From: Listeria monocytogenes
Lineage (GTDB): Bacteria > Bacillota > Bacilli > Lactobacillales > Listeriaceae
Direction: 5' to 3'
DNA: 64,000 nucleotides
NCBI RefSeq assembly: GCF_013282665.1
Contig: NZ_CP054041.1
Coordinates: 2,152,001-2,216,000, forward strand
The translations under genes and the position numbers were made by a program. Shown here piece after piece: positions 49,201 to 57,503 of the stretch. Within the stretch, counting starts at the first letter, position 1, and the number at the start of each line of letters is the position of its first letter. The notes under the pieces were generated by a model. The model did no database searches, was not told the DNA's origin, and was given only the letters and a program-made list of their open reading frames with translations.

Positions 49201-49694
49201 TCCTAGATTATCAAGAAATGATTAATAAATATGGTGATGTAACAGTCCTTGATACACCAACCTTCTATAAAGGAATGCGCTTAGGTGAAACAATCGAAGT
49301 AGAACTTGAAAAAGGAAAAATTCTTTTAATCAAGCTAAATTCCATTGGGGAACCAATTGCAGATGGCACACGTGTTATCTATTTTGAACTAAATGGACAA
49401 CCACGCGAAATTAACATTCAAGATATGAATGTTCAATCCACTGTTATTGCACGCCGTAAGATCGATACTACGAACCCTGAACACGTTGGCGCAACAATGA
49501 CAGGTTCAGTCATTCAAGTAGTCGTGAAAAAAGGCGATTCCGTGAAAAAAGGTGATCCGCTTCTTATCACAGAAGCAATGAAAATGGAAACAACGATTCA
49601 AGCTCCATTCGATGGTGAAGTCAGCAGCATTTATGTGTCTGATGGCGATACAATCGAATCTGGAGATTTATTAATTGAAGTAAACAGAATTTAA
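46254..49694 (+). CDS. pycA: Pyruvate carboxylase
   Basis: 1146 residues from the ATG at 46254 (TTAGGAGG upstream), the length known for the Listeria enzyme. Domains in order: biotin carboxylase (about 1-450, KASLGGGGRGMRVV ATP loop, EVNPRVQVEHTITE), carboxyltransferase (about 530-980, LLTDTTLRDAHQSLLATRVR, HLHTHDTSGNG metal site), and biotin carrier at the end with biotinylated Lys1110 in EAMKMETT. It makes oxaloacetate from pyruvate, essential in Listeria with its split citrate cycle. c-di-AMP inhibits the L. monocytogenes enzyme (literature). Confidence 0.98.
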   Translation: MNRIKKVLVANRGEIAIRVMRACTELKIKTVAIYSQEDTGSFHRYKSDEAYLVGAGKKPIDAYLDIENIIEIAKESGADAIHPGYGFLSENIEFARRCEQEGIIFVGPKSKHLDMFGDKIKAKEQALLADIPVIPGSNGPVAGIKEVEEFGEKNGYPLMIKASLGGGGRGMRVVESKEHVKESFERASSEAKAAFGNDEVYVEKCVMNPKHIEVQILGDTHGNIVHLFERDCSIQRRHQKVVEVAPCNAITSDLRNRICDAAVKLMKNVDYINAGTVEFLVEGDDFYFIEVNPRVQVEHTITEMITGIDIVQSQLFIADGYALHDQLVAIPKQEDIHIHGSAIQSRITTEDPLNNFMPDTGRVDTYRSTGGFGVRLDAGNGFQGTVVTPFYDSLLVKLCTWGMTFEQATRKMRRNLIEFRIRGVKTNIPFLLNVVRHPDFASGNYNTSFIDTTPELFKFPHIRDRGTKTLRYIGNVTVNGFPGIKHRDKPVYAEPRLPKIPYGSQIAPGTKQILDAKGPDGVVEWVKKQEEVLLTDTTLRDAHQSLLATRVRSKDIFQIADAMAHLLPNMFSFEMWGGATFDVAYRFLNEDPWVRLETLRKQIPNVMFQMLLRGANAVGYKNYPDNVIREFVKQSAQSGVDVFRVFDSLNWIKGMEVSIDAVREAGKVVEATICYTGDIDDDTRTKYTIDYYKDMAKELVAQGTHILGIKDMAGLLKPQAAYRLIGELKDTVDVPIHLHTHDTSGNGIYTYAAAVSAGVDIVDVASSAMSGATSQPSMTGLYYGLVNGNRQTNLDAQNSQIINHYWEDVRHYYKDFDNALNSPQTEVYIHEMPGGQYTNLQQQAIAVGLGDRWDEVKEMYTVVNKMFGDIVKVTPSSKVVGDLALFMVQNELSEEDVYEKGDTIDFPDSVIEFFMGEIGQPYGGFPEKLQKLVLKGRTPLADRPGALMEPVNFLDVKTELKEKMGYEPTEKDVISYILYPKVFLDYQEMINKYGDVTVLDTPTFYKGMRLGETIEVELEKGKILLIKLNSIGEPIADGTRVIYFELNGQPREINIQDMNVQSTVIARRKIDTTNPEHVGATMTGSVIQVVVKKGDSVKKGDPLLITEAMKMETTIQAPFDGEVSSIYVSDGDTIESGDLLIEVNRI

Positions 49695-49710
49695 AAAAAC
49701 ATAAAAAACT

Positions 49711-49830
49711 AACGGGTGGGAATATGACGCTAATTTAAAGTAGTAAACTTTAAAAATCGTAAAATTAAACGTAATAAAAGGACGTTTCTTTTCGAATTAT
49801 TTAGCGCTTCATTTCGCACCCGTTTTTTCT
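49711..49830 (+). ncRNA. Multi-helix structured element ending in a terminator, between pycA and a lipoprotein gene
   Basis: Nested pairings can be read. P1 is AACGGGTG (49711-49718) / CACCCGTT (49817-49824). P2 is ATGA-CGCTAA (49724-49733) / TTAGCG-CT-TCAT (49801-49812). Inside are two hairpins, TTTAAAGT/ACTTTAAA (49734-49754) and AAACGT/ACGTTT (49767-49787). Six T follow P1. It is either an elaborate pycA terminator or a separate regulatory or small RNA. It ends 21 bases before the next start codon. The class is unknown to me. Confidence 0.6.
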
Positions 49831-49850
49831 AAAAAAAGGAGAACTTACAT

Positions 49851-50744
49851 ATGAAATGGTTTAAAGGAATTGCCGTAGTACTATTACTTGCTATTTTAAC
49901 TGCATGCGGGAATACGGAGACAAAGGCACCAGAAAAGAAAACAGAGAAAATCGAAGTGAAAGATGCAACTGGAAATACTATTACATTAGAAGAGCCCCCT
50001 ACTAAAATCGTCTCATTAATGCCAAGTAACACAGAAATTTTATTTGCATTAGATTTAGGGGATAAAGTAAAGGGCGTTACTGCTTACGATGACTATCCAA
50101 AAGAAGCACAAAAAGTAGAAAAAGTAACTTCTACTAGTGTAGATACAGAAAAAATTATTGCTATTAAACCTGACTTAGTACTTGGTCATGAATCGATGCT
50201 TGCGACAGAAAAAGATGCTTATCAACTATTAAAAGATGCTGGAATTAACGTGTTCGTCATTCCAGATGCAACAGATTTAAAAGCCGCAGAAAAATCAATC
50301 ATCACGGTTGGTAAACTGACTGGAAAAGAAAAAGAAGCTAAAGAAGTCACTGATTCCATGGAAGAACAAAAAGTGGCAATTGAAAAGAAAGCAAAAGAAC
50401 TAAAAACATCTCCAAAAGTGTGGATTGAAATTAGCCCAGACTTATACACAGCTGGTAAAGGAACATTTATGAATGAAATGCTAGAACTTGCTGGTGGAAC
50501 TAATGTCGTTACGGAGTCCGGTTTTATTCCTTACAATGAAGAAAAAGTAGTAGAACTACAACCAGATATTATTTTATCGGTCTATCCAGACGCCAAAGCA
50601 ACGATTCAAAAACGTGCAGCGTGGAAAAATATTCCAGCGGTTAAAAACGATAAAATCTATGAAATGGATGCCAATAAATTAAGCCGTCCAGGACCAAGAT
50701 TGCTTGAAGGTGCCGCAGATATTCAGGCTGTTCTTGAAAACTAA
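49851..50744 (+). CDS. ABC-type substrate-binding lipoprotein, BtuF/iron-siderophore type
   Basis: 297 residues. The signal peptide ends at LTAC with lipidated Cys19. The mature protein has the two-lobed BtuF/FhuD (TroA-like) pattern: KIVSLMPSNTEILFALDLGDKVKGVTAYDDYP, AIKPDLVLGHESM, PKVWIEISPDLYTAGKGTFMNEMLELAGGTNV, and PDIILSVYPDA. A single helix joins the lobes. It probably binds cobalamin, heme or a siderophore. No permease or ATPase lies nearby, so its transporter is elsewhere. AAAGGAGAAC precedes the ATG. Confidence 0.85.
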   Translation: MKWFKGIAVVLLLAILTACGNTETKAPEKKTEKIEVKDATGNTITLEEPPTKIVSLMPSNTEILFALDLGDKVKGVTAYDDYPKEAQKVEKVTSTSVDTEKIIAIKPDLVLGHESMLATEKDAYQLLKDAGINVFVIPDATDLKAAEKSIITVGKLTGKEKEAKEVTDSMEEQKVAIEKKAKELKTSPKVWIEISPDLYTAGKGTFMNEMLELAGGTNVVTESGFIPYNEEKVVELQPDIILSVYPDAKATIQKRAAWKNIPAVKNDKIYEMDANKLSRPGPRLLEGAADIQAVLEN

Positions 50745-51025
50745 TTCTTCAATAATTGTAGATGAAGCTTTACAAAAAATGACTTTTAAGGTAATTTAAC
50801 ATAGGGTGGATTTTTTACTAAACAGCTTTAGTAAAGTAATTTACCAAATAAGTAGAGCTATTTTCACTTAGAAGAGCATGCATAAACAGCAAGAATTCGG
50901 CAACCGAGACGACAATAAATACAAACAAGGTGTCGATGGTTTTAGGTGGAGGAGTTGCCTATAAAAGAATAGTGAGCTGAATCTGGTTATTAAAACCATA
51001 TTATTTTTCGGGAAGAAGTGTTTTT
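50745..51025 (+). promoter_or_regulatory. Leader region upstream of tagGH
   Basis: 281 bases, no gene seen. It contains a perfect nine-base inverted repeat TTTACTAAA-CAGC-TTTAGTAAA (50814-50835), bracketed by an outer GGTAA/TTACC pair, and a small TGGTT/AACCA repeat near 50979-50993. A weak TTTACA-17-TAATTT (50769-50797) is the best promoter candidate. The first hairpin has no T-run, so it is not an evident terminator for the lipoprotein gene. Confidence 0.4.
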
Positions 51026-51829
51026 GTGAAACAGGTTATGGAAGTTATTAAAGAACAAATTAAAAATTTACCAATGATATTTCGCATTGCGCGCTATGAA
51101 GATAAGGCTACGTATCAAAGCCATTATCTAGGACTAGCATGGCAGATTTTAAATCCATTAATTCAAATTGCTATTTATTATTTTGTGTTTGGATTTGGGA
51201 TGAATGCAAAATCTGGCTCGGATGCAAGTTATATTGAATGGATGTTAGCGGGGATTATTCCTTGGTTCTTTATTAGTGCGGTTATTTTGCAAGGTGCGAA
51301 TAGTATTTATAATAAAATAGGCATGGTTTCAAAGATGAATTTCCCAATGAGTATATTACCTAATATCACGATTGTTTCTAATTTAACAAGTTATTTCACG
51401 ATGATGGTAATTTTACTTGGTTTGCTTGCGATTAATGGAACTCCAATCACAATTTATTGGGGCCAGTACTTGTATTATTTTGTAGCCATGATTGCCTTTC
51501 TATTTAGTGTTACTTTATTTAATGCAACAATCAGCGTTTTAGTAAGAGACTACTATATTATGCTTCAATCGGTTATGCGCGTACTTTTTTACGTAACAGG
51601 AATTGTTTGGAATTTAGAAACAATGTTACCGCAGTGGTTAGTGGATTTACTCAAACTAAATCCAATTTACTATGTTGTGAATGGCTTTAGAGAAACTTTC
51701 TTAATGAATAAAGGCTTCTGGGAATCTCCATCATATACGATGTATTTCTGGTTAATAACGCTGACACTACTATTTGTTGGTGCGACACTACACATGAAAT
51801 TCCGCGAACGTTTCGTGGATTATTTATAG
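51026..51829 (+). CDS. tagG: Wall teichoic acid ABC exporter, permease TagG
   Basis: 267 residues of the ABC-2 exporter type. About six membrane helices, with an N-terminal amphipathic segment YEDKATYQSHYLGLAWQILNPLIQIAIYYFVFGFGM typical of TagG/Wzm. LLKLNPIYYVVNGFRETFLMN is the conserved segment near the end. It flips lipid-linked WTA across the membrane with TagH. The start is GTG at 51026 behind GGGAAGAAG. tagH follows after 12 bases. Confidence 0.93.
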   Translation: MKQVMEVIKEQIKNLPMIFRIARYEDKATYQSHYLGLAWQILNPLIQIAIYYFVFGFGMNAKSGSDASYIEWMLAGIIPWFFISAVILQGANSIYNKIGMVSKMNFPMSILPNITIVSNLTSYFTMMVILLGLLAINGTPITIYWGQYLYYFVAMIAFLFSVTLFNATISVLVRDYYIMLQSVMRVLFYVTGIVWNLETMLPQWLVDLLKLNPIYYVVNGFRETFLMNKGFWESPSYTMYFWLITLTLLFVGATLHMKFRERFVDYL

Positions 51830-51841
51830 GAGGTTAGACAG

Positions 51842-52849
51842 ATGGGTAAAAATATCAAAGTATCATTTAAACATGTGTCGAAAGAATATGACCTCTATCA
51901 AAATAAATCTGATAAGATTAAAGGCTTGTTTATGCCAAAAAGTCAAAAAATGCAATCCTTTTGGGCTTTACGAGACGTATCTTTTGATATTCATGATGGT
52001 GAAACAGTAGGACTTATCGGGATCAATGGTTCAGGTAAGTCAACAATATCGAGTATTATGTCAGGTGTTATTCCTCCGACGCAAGGAGAAGTCATTATCA
52101 ATGGAGAAACTTCTTTAATTGCTATTGCAGTAGGGCTAAAAGGCCCTCTAACAGGTTACGAAAATATTCGTTTAAAATTACTTATGCACGGAATGAAAAG
52201 TTCTCAAATTAACAAGTTGATGCCAAGTATTATCGAATTCGCTGATATAGGTGATTTTATTAATCAACCAATTAAAAACTATTCAAGCGGGATGCGTTCT
52301 CGTTTAGGTTTTGCAATTTCGGTGCATACAAACCCGGATATTTTAGTTATCGACGAAGCATTATCCGTAGGCGACCAGACTTTTTATGAGAAATGTGTAG
52401 ATAAAATCAATGAATTTAAAGCCCGCGGGAAAACCATTGTATTCGTCAGTCACTCTCTTGGACAAGTAAAAAGTTTGTGTGACAGAATTATTTGGATGCA
52501 CCACGGCGAAATAAGAGAAATGGGCACAGCGCAAGAGGTTGCTCAAAAATATGATGAGTTTGTAAAATGGTTTAACAAACAACCAAATGATTACAAGAAG
52601 AAATATCAAAAAGAACATAAGGAAAATCAAAAAGCGCCTCAGAAAAAGATTTATCCTAATCCGAATGCTAATAAATATCGGCTAACGATGTTTGATAAAA
52701 TATTTTTAACGATACTTATTGCATTAACGGTTTTGTTTGCCACACTTGTGGCGACAGGGAAGTCTTTTAAAGGGTTAATTAGTGAAGAATCCACACCACA
52801 AATGGAACAAATCGTACATGTTGAGAGTAACGATGTACAACTAATGTAA
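51842..52849 (+). CDS. tagH: Wall teichoic acid ABC exporter, ATPase TagH
   Basis: 335 residues. Walker [10 protein letters not shown] is near 72-80, the signature [12 protein letters not shown] replaces LSGGQ as is usual in TagH/Wzt, and Walker B is [13 protein letters not shown] charged Lys/Gln-rich linker (about 245-275) leads to one membrane helix (about 283-305) and a short outside tail. B. subtilis TagH has a much longer C-terminal extracellular part, so this is a trimmed version. AGGAGG precedes the ATG. Confidence 0.93.
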   Translation: MGKNIKVSFKHVSKEYDLYQNKSDKIKGLFMPKSQKMQSFWALRDVSFDIHDGETVGLIGINGSGKSTISSIMSGVIPPTQGEVIINGETSLIAIAVGLKGPLTGYENIRLKLLMHGMKSSQINKLMPSIIEFADIGDFINQPIKNYSSGMRSRLGFAISVHTNPDILVIDEALSVGDQTFYEKCVDKINEFKARGKTIVFVSHSLGQVKSLCDRIIWMHHGEIREMGTAQEVAQKYDEFVKWFNKQPNDYKKKYQKEHKENQKAPQKKIYPNPNANKYRLTMFDKIFLTILIALTVLFATLVATGKSFKGLISEESTPQMEQIVHVESNDVQLM

Positions 52850-52860
52850 AAACAAGTACA

Positions 52861-52902
52861 AAAAACTTCCAAAAGCTATCTAGTTTTTGGAAGTTTTTTA
52901 TT
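52861..52902 (+). terminator. Terminator of tagGH
   Basis: AAAAAACTTCCAAAA (52861-52875) pairs with TTTTTGGAAGTTTTTT (52885-52900) around a nine-base loop. Confidence 0.92.
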
Positions 52903-53079
52903 TAAATTTTAGAAGTAAAGCATTTTATCATAAAAGGGAATAAAAAATTTGTCTAAATGTTTAACAAAATGGGTCTTATAATGTCATTTCTGTTTTTTGT
53001 AATAAATCTGTAACTTACGATGGCATAAAGTTTGGTAAAATATAGGACAGTAAACAAAATAAGGAGTGGTTGGAGAATA

Positions 53080-55161
53080 ATGATAAATAAAAAGTGGATG
53101 AAAATTGTAATGATTCCAATGCTAGTTGTCCCAATGTACGGTTTGACAACAGTTGGCGGACAATTACAAGATTCATTAACTGGGAAAAATTCCTTCGTAA
53201 AAGACGCTGAAGCTGCAACAACAGCATCACAACAAGCGTTTATTGACAAAATAGCACCTGCTGCCCAGGCATCTCAAGAACAATATCATCTGTTGTCTAG
53301 TATAACTTTAGCTCAAGCAATTTTAGAATCTGGTTGGGGGAAAAGTGGACTTGCTACAAAAGGATATAATTTATTTGGTATTAAAGGGAAATACAACGGA
53401 CAATCGGTAATCATGTCAACTTCTGAATATGTGAACGGACAGTGGATTAAGGTCGATGCTGAGTTCCGTAAATACCCTAGTTGGAACGAATCTGTAACGG
53501 ATCACACACTTTTACTAGTGAACGGAACTTCTTGGAACAAAAATTTATACAAAAAAGTTGTCGATGCAACGGATTATAAAGTAGCTGCAATGGAGCTTCA
53601 AAAAGCTGGATATGCGACGTCTCCAACTTATGGTGCTAGTTTAATCCAAGTAATTGAGAATTATGATTTAGCCAAATATGATGTTTTATACGACAAAATT
53701 CTTACTCAAAAATCCACTTCTGGAAAAGCGACTGTCACAAGTCCAACAGGAAATGGCGTTTGGACTTTACCGTATAAAGTAAAAGGCGTACAATCTGTTA
53801 GTCCAGCAAGCACATATGCTAATAAGGATATCGATTTAGTATCGGTTGCTACAACGAAAAGAGGTACGTACTATCAATTTAAATACAACGGTAAAGTAGT
53901 TGGTTGGGTAGATGCAAAAGCACTAACCATTTACGATAGTGTCAATTATGATAAAGTAAACGTTGGGCGTGCTAAAATTACTAGCCCAGTAAGTAACGGT
54001 ATTTGGTCTAAACCATACAATGTTTATGGAAGAGAATTTGTTACCAATGCCACAACTTACGCACAACAAGAAATTAAACTTTTACGCGAAGCACAAACTG
54101 CCAAAGGTACTTATTACCAATTTAGCATAAATAATAAGACGATTGGTTGGATTGACAAACGAGCGCTTACTATCTATCCGTATGATTCGATTGTTTCAAG
54201 TAAAAATGTGAGCCTAGACGGACAAATTACTAACCCGACAGGAAATGGTATCTGGACTAAAGCATATAAACTTGAAGGAACAACTTCAGTAGCACAGGCT
54301 ACAAAATATGCAAATAAAGATGTGAAAATCAGCCAGCAAGTGGAAACGCAACATGGTACGTACTACAATATCAGTATCGATGGAAAAGCAATTGGTTGGT
54401 TAGATAAAAATGCAATTACGCTATACGATCAAGCGGAATACAATAAAACAGTAGCATTTGATGCAGCTATAAGAAATGTACAAGGAAATGCCGTATGGAC
54501 AGAACCTTACCGTACAGTTGGAACAAAACTAATCGGGCCTGCAGAAACTTACTTGAATAAAGAAGTGGAAGTTGTGCGTGAAGCAAAAACTCCAAAAGGA
54601 ACTTACTACCAATTTAAATCAGGCGGAAAAGTAATCGGTTGGTTAGATAAAAAGGCTTTCGAAGTATATGACAACATTAACTACAATAAAGCAGTTAATT
54701 TAGATGCTGTAGTCGAAAATGTGACTGGTAATGCTGTTTGGACTGCTCCATATAAGAGTAAAGGGGTCAAACTTGTTACTTCAGCAGCAACATATAAAGG
54801 GAAGGCAACAAAAATAACTCGTGAAGCGCAAACAAGTAGAGGAACATATTACGAGTTTAGCGTGAACGGAAAAGTAATCGGTTGGCTAGATAAAAAAGCA
54901 TTCGACGTATATGACTCTATTGAATACAATAAAGCTATCAATATGACTGGCTTACTTAGCAACGCGCCAGGTAATGGCATCTGGACAGAGCCTTACAGAG
55001 TTATTGGTACAAAAAATGTGGGACAAGCAACCGCTTATGCTAATAAGACAGTACAGTTAGTACGTGAGGCTAAGACTACACGTGCTACGTACTATCAAAT
55101 GAGCGTAAATGGTAAAATAATTGGTTGGGTTGATAAACGCGCTTTTACAAACGTTAAATAA
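53080..55161 (+). CDS. aut: GW-module autolysin, N-acetylglucosaminidase (Auto-type)
   Basis: 693 residues from the ATG at 53080 (GGAG just upstream; the frame also opens earlier at 53032 without a site). Signal peptide about 1-45, cleavage likely after DAEAA. GH73-type glucosaminidase domain (about 50-205) has TLAQAILESGWGKSGLATKGYNLFGIKG with the catalytic Glu. Six GW repeats of about 80 residues follow, each ending GW(V/I/L)D. GW modules bind lipoteichoic acid. It matches Listeria Auto, a virulence-linked autolysin; EGD-e Auto is shorter as I recall, so this is probably the serotype 4b-type variant. Confidence 0.85.
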   Translation: MINKKWMKIVMIPMLVVPMYGLTTVGGQLQDSLTGKNSFVKDAEAATTASQQAFIDKIAPAAQASQEQYHLLSSITLAQAILESGWGKSGLATKGYNLFGIKGKYNGQSVIMSTSEYVNGQWIKVDAEFRKYPSWNESVTDHTLLLVNGTSWNKNLYKKVVDATDYKVAAMELQKAGYATSPTYGASLIQVIENYDLAKYDVLYDKILTQKSTSGKATVTSPTGNGVWTLPYKVKGVQSVSPASTYANKDIDLVSVATTKRGTYYQFKYNGKVVGWVDAKALTIYDSVNYDKVNVGRAKITSPVSNGIWSKPYNVYGREFVTNATTYAQQEIKLLREAQTAKGTYYQFSINNKTIGWIDKRALTIYPYDSIVSSKNVSLDGQITNPTGNGIWTKAYKLEGTTSVAQATKYANKDVKISQQVETQHGTYYNISIDGKAIGWLDKNAITLYDQAEYNKTVAFDAAIRNVQGNAVWTEPYRTVGTKLIGPAETYLNKEVEVVREAKTPKGTYYQFKSGGKVIGWLDKKAFEVYDNINYNKAVNLDAVVENVTGNAVWTAPYKSKGVKLVTSAATYKGKATKITREAQTSRGTYYEFSVNGKVIGWLDKKAFDVYDSIEYNKAINMTGLLSNAPGNGIWTEPYRVIGTKNVGQATAYANKTVQLVREAKTTRATYYQMSVNGKIIGWVDKRAFTNVK
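53710..55158 (+). repeat. Six tandem GW-module repeats within the autolysin gene
   Basis: Six units of about 240 bases each begin with a GN(G/A)(V/I)W-type motif (SNGIW in unit 2), contain TYYQF/TYYNI/TYYEF/TYYQM, and end with the GW(V/I/L)D motif. The motif starts lie near 53747, 53992, 54239, 54482, 54725 and 54968. Units 4 and 5 are especially alike (both GWLDKKAF), so recent internal duplication or recombination is likely. Confidence 0.85.
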
Positions 55162-55164
55162 CCT

Positions 55165-55200
55165 AAAAAAACAGAGTGAGAATCCTCACTCTGTTTTTTT
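55165..55200. terminator. Bidirectional terminator
   Basis: AAAAAAACAGAGTGAG pairs with CTCACTCTGTTTTTTT around a four-base loop, between the convergent autolysin and SGNH-like genes. Confidence 0.95.
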
Positions 55201-55214
55201 GCAATCAATTTAGG

Positions 55215-57221
55215 TTATGATTTAGTGATGTAAATAAGTTCTTTCAAGAAATCTTTATAGTAAGGGGACTCGAAGTGAGAAAAGGAATGACCAAATGGAT
55301 AGTTGAAATCACCGATATAACCCTTTTTCGAAAAGTCGATTACTTTTGCTTCAGGTAATTTAGATAAGAAATAATTATTCAAGCGATCCCAAAAGTAGTT
55401 ATTTTTTTCAATCGCCATTTTATTTTTATAGGTTACAATTTTTCCATCTTCGTCATAATAAGATGTTGTAAATCCGCCTAAGTTTAGAATAACTCGGTTA
55501 GCAGGGATTATCTCTGTAAGTTTTTCGATAAATTGGTCTGCATAGCCTTTCCACTCATTAAAGTAGGCTTCATTATCAATATGGTCAGATATCCTTTCGT
55601 AAGGAATATCATTTAGCAATTGACTTTGTTCGATAACATAGGAGAGTGTAATAGCTGTTTCATCGTTTAGCCAAATAACTGGTCGAATGACATCGGGATA
55701 AAGGTCAATTAGAAAATAATCAGAGTTAGAATTTTTTAAGTTAGTAAAGAGTTCTTTTTTCCAATCTTCTTCCACAAAGGATTGTTCGCTTTTTTTGATG
55801 TCAGTATATTTGTCTAGATTTATCAAATTAGCTGGTTTGGTCATTAGACTGATAATTGATGAATGGAACTGTGTAAAACTACATTCAAAAAAGGCTTTAT
55901 AATCTGGATTGAAAAACGGAGATGAGTTAAAAGCATTAAGGCTAAAGTCAGTTCCCATGATGGCTATTTTGGTTACATCTTCTTTGATTTTAGGCGCAAC
56001 AACTGTAAGACAAGCCAAATTATTAAATTCATTTTTTGTTAATTGTGCTTTAAATTCTTTACCAGCGATATCAAAAAATTCCGAAGCGCTAAGATCAATC
56101 GTGCTTGGTACTGAAATTGGCAGATCAGGTTTGTTTGCTGAACGAAGGAAGAAATCCCATGTCGTATCAGGTTTGTTGATTGGGCCAGTTAAGAATTCAT
56201 TTTTATTAATTTGTGCAGAATATTTAGTAAGTCCTTTCTTTACAGGCCAAATTTGTTCTATATTATATTCGAATGTATTTGCTTTTTTATCGGCTCTTTT
56301 TGCTACTATTTGCCCTTCAGAGATGCTGTTTTCTATTTTGAATTGCAAGGTAAAGTCTTTTTTTGTTTCTTTTAATTGACTCAAACTGACTAAGCCTTGA
56401 ATATTCTTTTTGAAATAAAAGGATAATCTATTGGAGCCAGTAACATAAGAGCGCAGACTAGCAAAAAGGGGCTCACCAATTTCAATTTCTCTAGGAATAG
56501 CTGGTTTCATATCTGGATCAATGGATAAAAAGGCAAATAATCCAGTTTTGTTACTGTTAGTTGAAACTTCAAGCATAGCATCAAGTATATTGGTATTGTC
56601 TACTAAGAAATCAGTAGACAAATCCTTGACAGGTATTGAGAAACTAATCTTATTGTCAGTAACAACTCCTAAATCAAATGATTGATGTTGCTCATGAAAT
56701 AAATAAAAACTTGGTGTAGGTCTTCGCTTGAAAACTAGTTTTGCATTAATTTGACTATTTGGAAGGGATGACTTAATTTTAATAGAACCTGACATAGTGT
56801 TAGAATCTAATGTGTAACTTTCTATTGAAGCTTGAAGTTCTGTAGGTTTACTGACGAGTGTCAAAATCCCCTCAGGGAAATCAAAATGGTATTGATAAAG
56901 CGAATTCTCTGGTTTGAAAGGTTTATTAATGATAGGACCATCAGTGATTAAATGCGTGTATGGATAATCACCATTCACCTTGAATTTCCAGAAAGTTTGA
57001 TTGTTAGGTAGAGAAAGATTAGCAAGGTCATCTACAGAAATAGTGGCTGTAAATGAATTCTTTTCTTGAGTAAAAGGAATATTTAACTTTTGTTCAGGAT
57101 GTACATATTCTCGGACTTCGTTGTAGTATGCTTGGATACTAGTGATTTTTCCTTCTGAAAAGCCTTGTAATTTCCATGTGTTCGAATCTGTTAGTTGAAT
57201 TTCCTTAATATAAAATTTCAT
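55215..57221 (-). CDS. Large SGNH/DUF6270-like protein of unknown function in the WTA region
   Basis: 668 residues, no signal peptide or membrane helix. Residues about 1-370 are beta-strand rich and look like several repeated Ig-like units (each with a K.....G pattern). Residues about 400-668 resemble an SGNH hydrolase of the DUF6270 sort: AIMGTDFSLNAFNSSPFF would be the nucleophile block, and GHSFSHFESPYYKDFL the His block. Possible roles are acyl or phosphoryl modification of cell-wall polymers, inferred from position. It is opposite in strand to its neighbours. AAGGAGTC precedes the ATG. I do not recognise a named gene. Confidence 0.55.
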   Translation of the reverse strand: MKFYIKEIQLTDSNTWKLQGFSEGKITSIQAYYNEVREYVHPEQKLNIPFTQEKNSFTATISVDDLANLSLPNNQTFWKFKVNGDYPYTHLITDGPIINKPFKPENSLYQYHFDFPEGILTLVSKPTELQASIESYTLDSNTMSGSIKIKSSLPNSQINAKLVFKRRPTPSFYLFHEQHQSFDLGVVTDNKISFSIPVKDLSTDFLVDNTNILDAMLEVSTNSNKTGLFAFLSIDPDMKPAIPREIEIGEPLFASLRSYVTGSNRLSFYFKKNIQGLVSLSQLKETKKDFTLQFKIENSISEGQIVAKRADKKANTFEYNIEQIWPVKKGLTKYSAQINKNEFLTGPINKPDTTWDFFLRSANKPDLPISVPSTIDLSASEFFDIAGKEFKAQLTKNEFNNLACLTVVAPKIKEDVTKIAIMGTDFSLNAFNSSPFFNPDYKAFFECSFTQFHSSIISLMTKPANLINLDKYTDIKKSEQSFVEEDWKKELFTNLKNSNSDYFLIDLYPDVIRPVIWLNDETAITLSYVIEQSQLLNDIPYERISDHIDNEAYFNEWKGYADQFIEKLTEIIPANRVILNLGGFTTSYYDEDGKIVTYKNKMAIEKNNYFWDRLNNYFLSKLPEAKVIDFSKKGYIGDFNYPFGHSFSHFESPYYKDFLKELIYITKS

Positions 57222-57310
57222 CTTTGACTCCTTAAAATTTAGTTATCATATTGTATATTTTAGCATATATTGATAAAATTCCCTACAAAAATTAATTGAA
57301 GTAAAGGGTT

Positions 57311-57363
57311 TTCAATACCATATTGAATAGTGACAATACTTACTTGTAGTAAGTATTTATAAT
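57311..57363 (+). promoter_or_regulatory. Two inverted repeats and a -10 upstream of the WTA glycosyltransferase
   Basis: TTCAATA-CCA-TATTGAA (57311-57327) is followed by AATACTTACT-TGT-AGTAAGTATT (57335-57357) and, next to it, TATAAT (57358-57363). The second repeat occupies the -35 position, suggesting a regulator-controlled promoter. Another TATAAT lies at 57393-57398. The rest of the 282-base gap, which also holds the minus-strand promoter of the SGNH-like gene, shows nothing more. Confidence 0.5.
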
Positions 57364-57503
57364 GGGAAGATTTTTATTAAAGAAATTAGACCTATAATAG
57401 CTGTATACTTGATTTTTTTACATAGATAGTTGATAAACTGTTGTAAATAAGATATGCTGTAGATACTGAATTTTATAGAATAGCATATCAATAAGGGGTT
57501 GTA

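Noticed and set aside
52903..53079. PrfA box before the autolysin
   Set aside because: A TTTAACA-like string occurs near 52960, but no TTAACANNTGTTAA palindrome is present.
53710..55158. Tandem repeats as a CRISPR array
   Set aside because: They are in-frame GW protein modules of about 240 bases, not short direct repeats with unique spacers.
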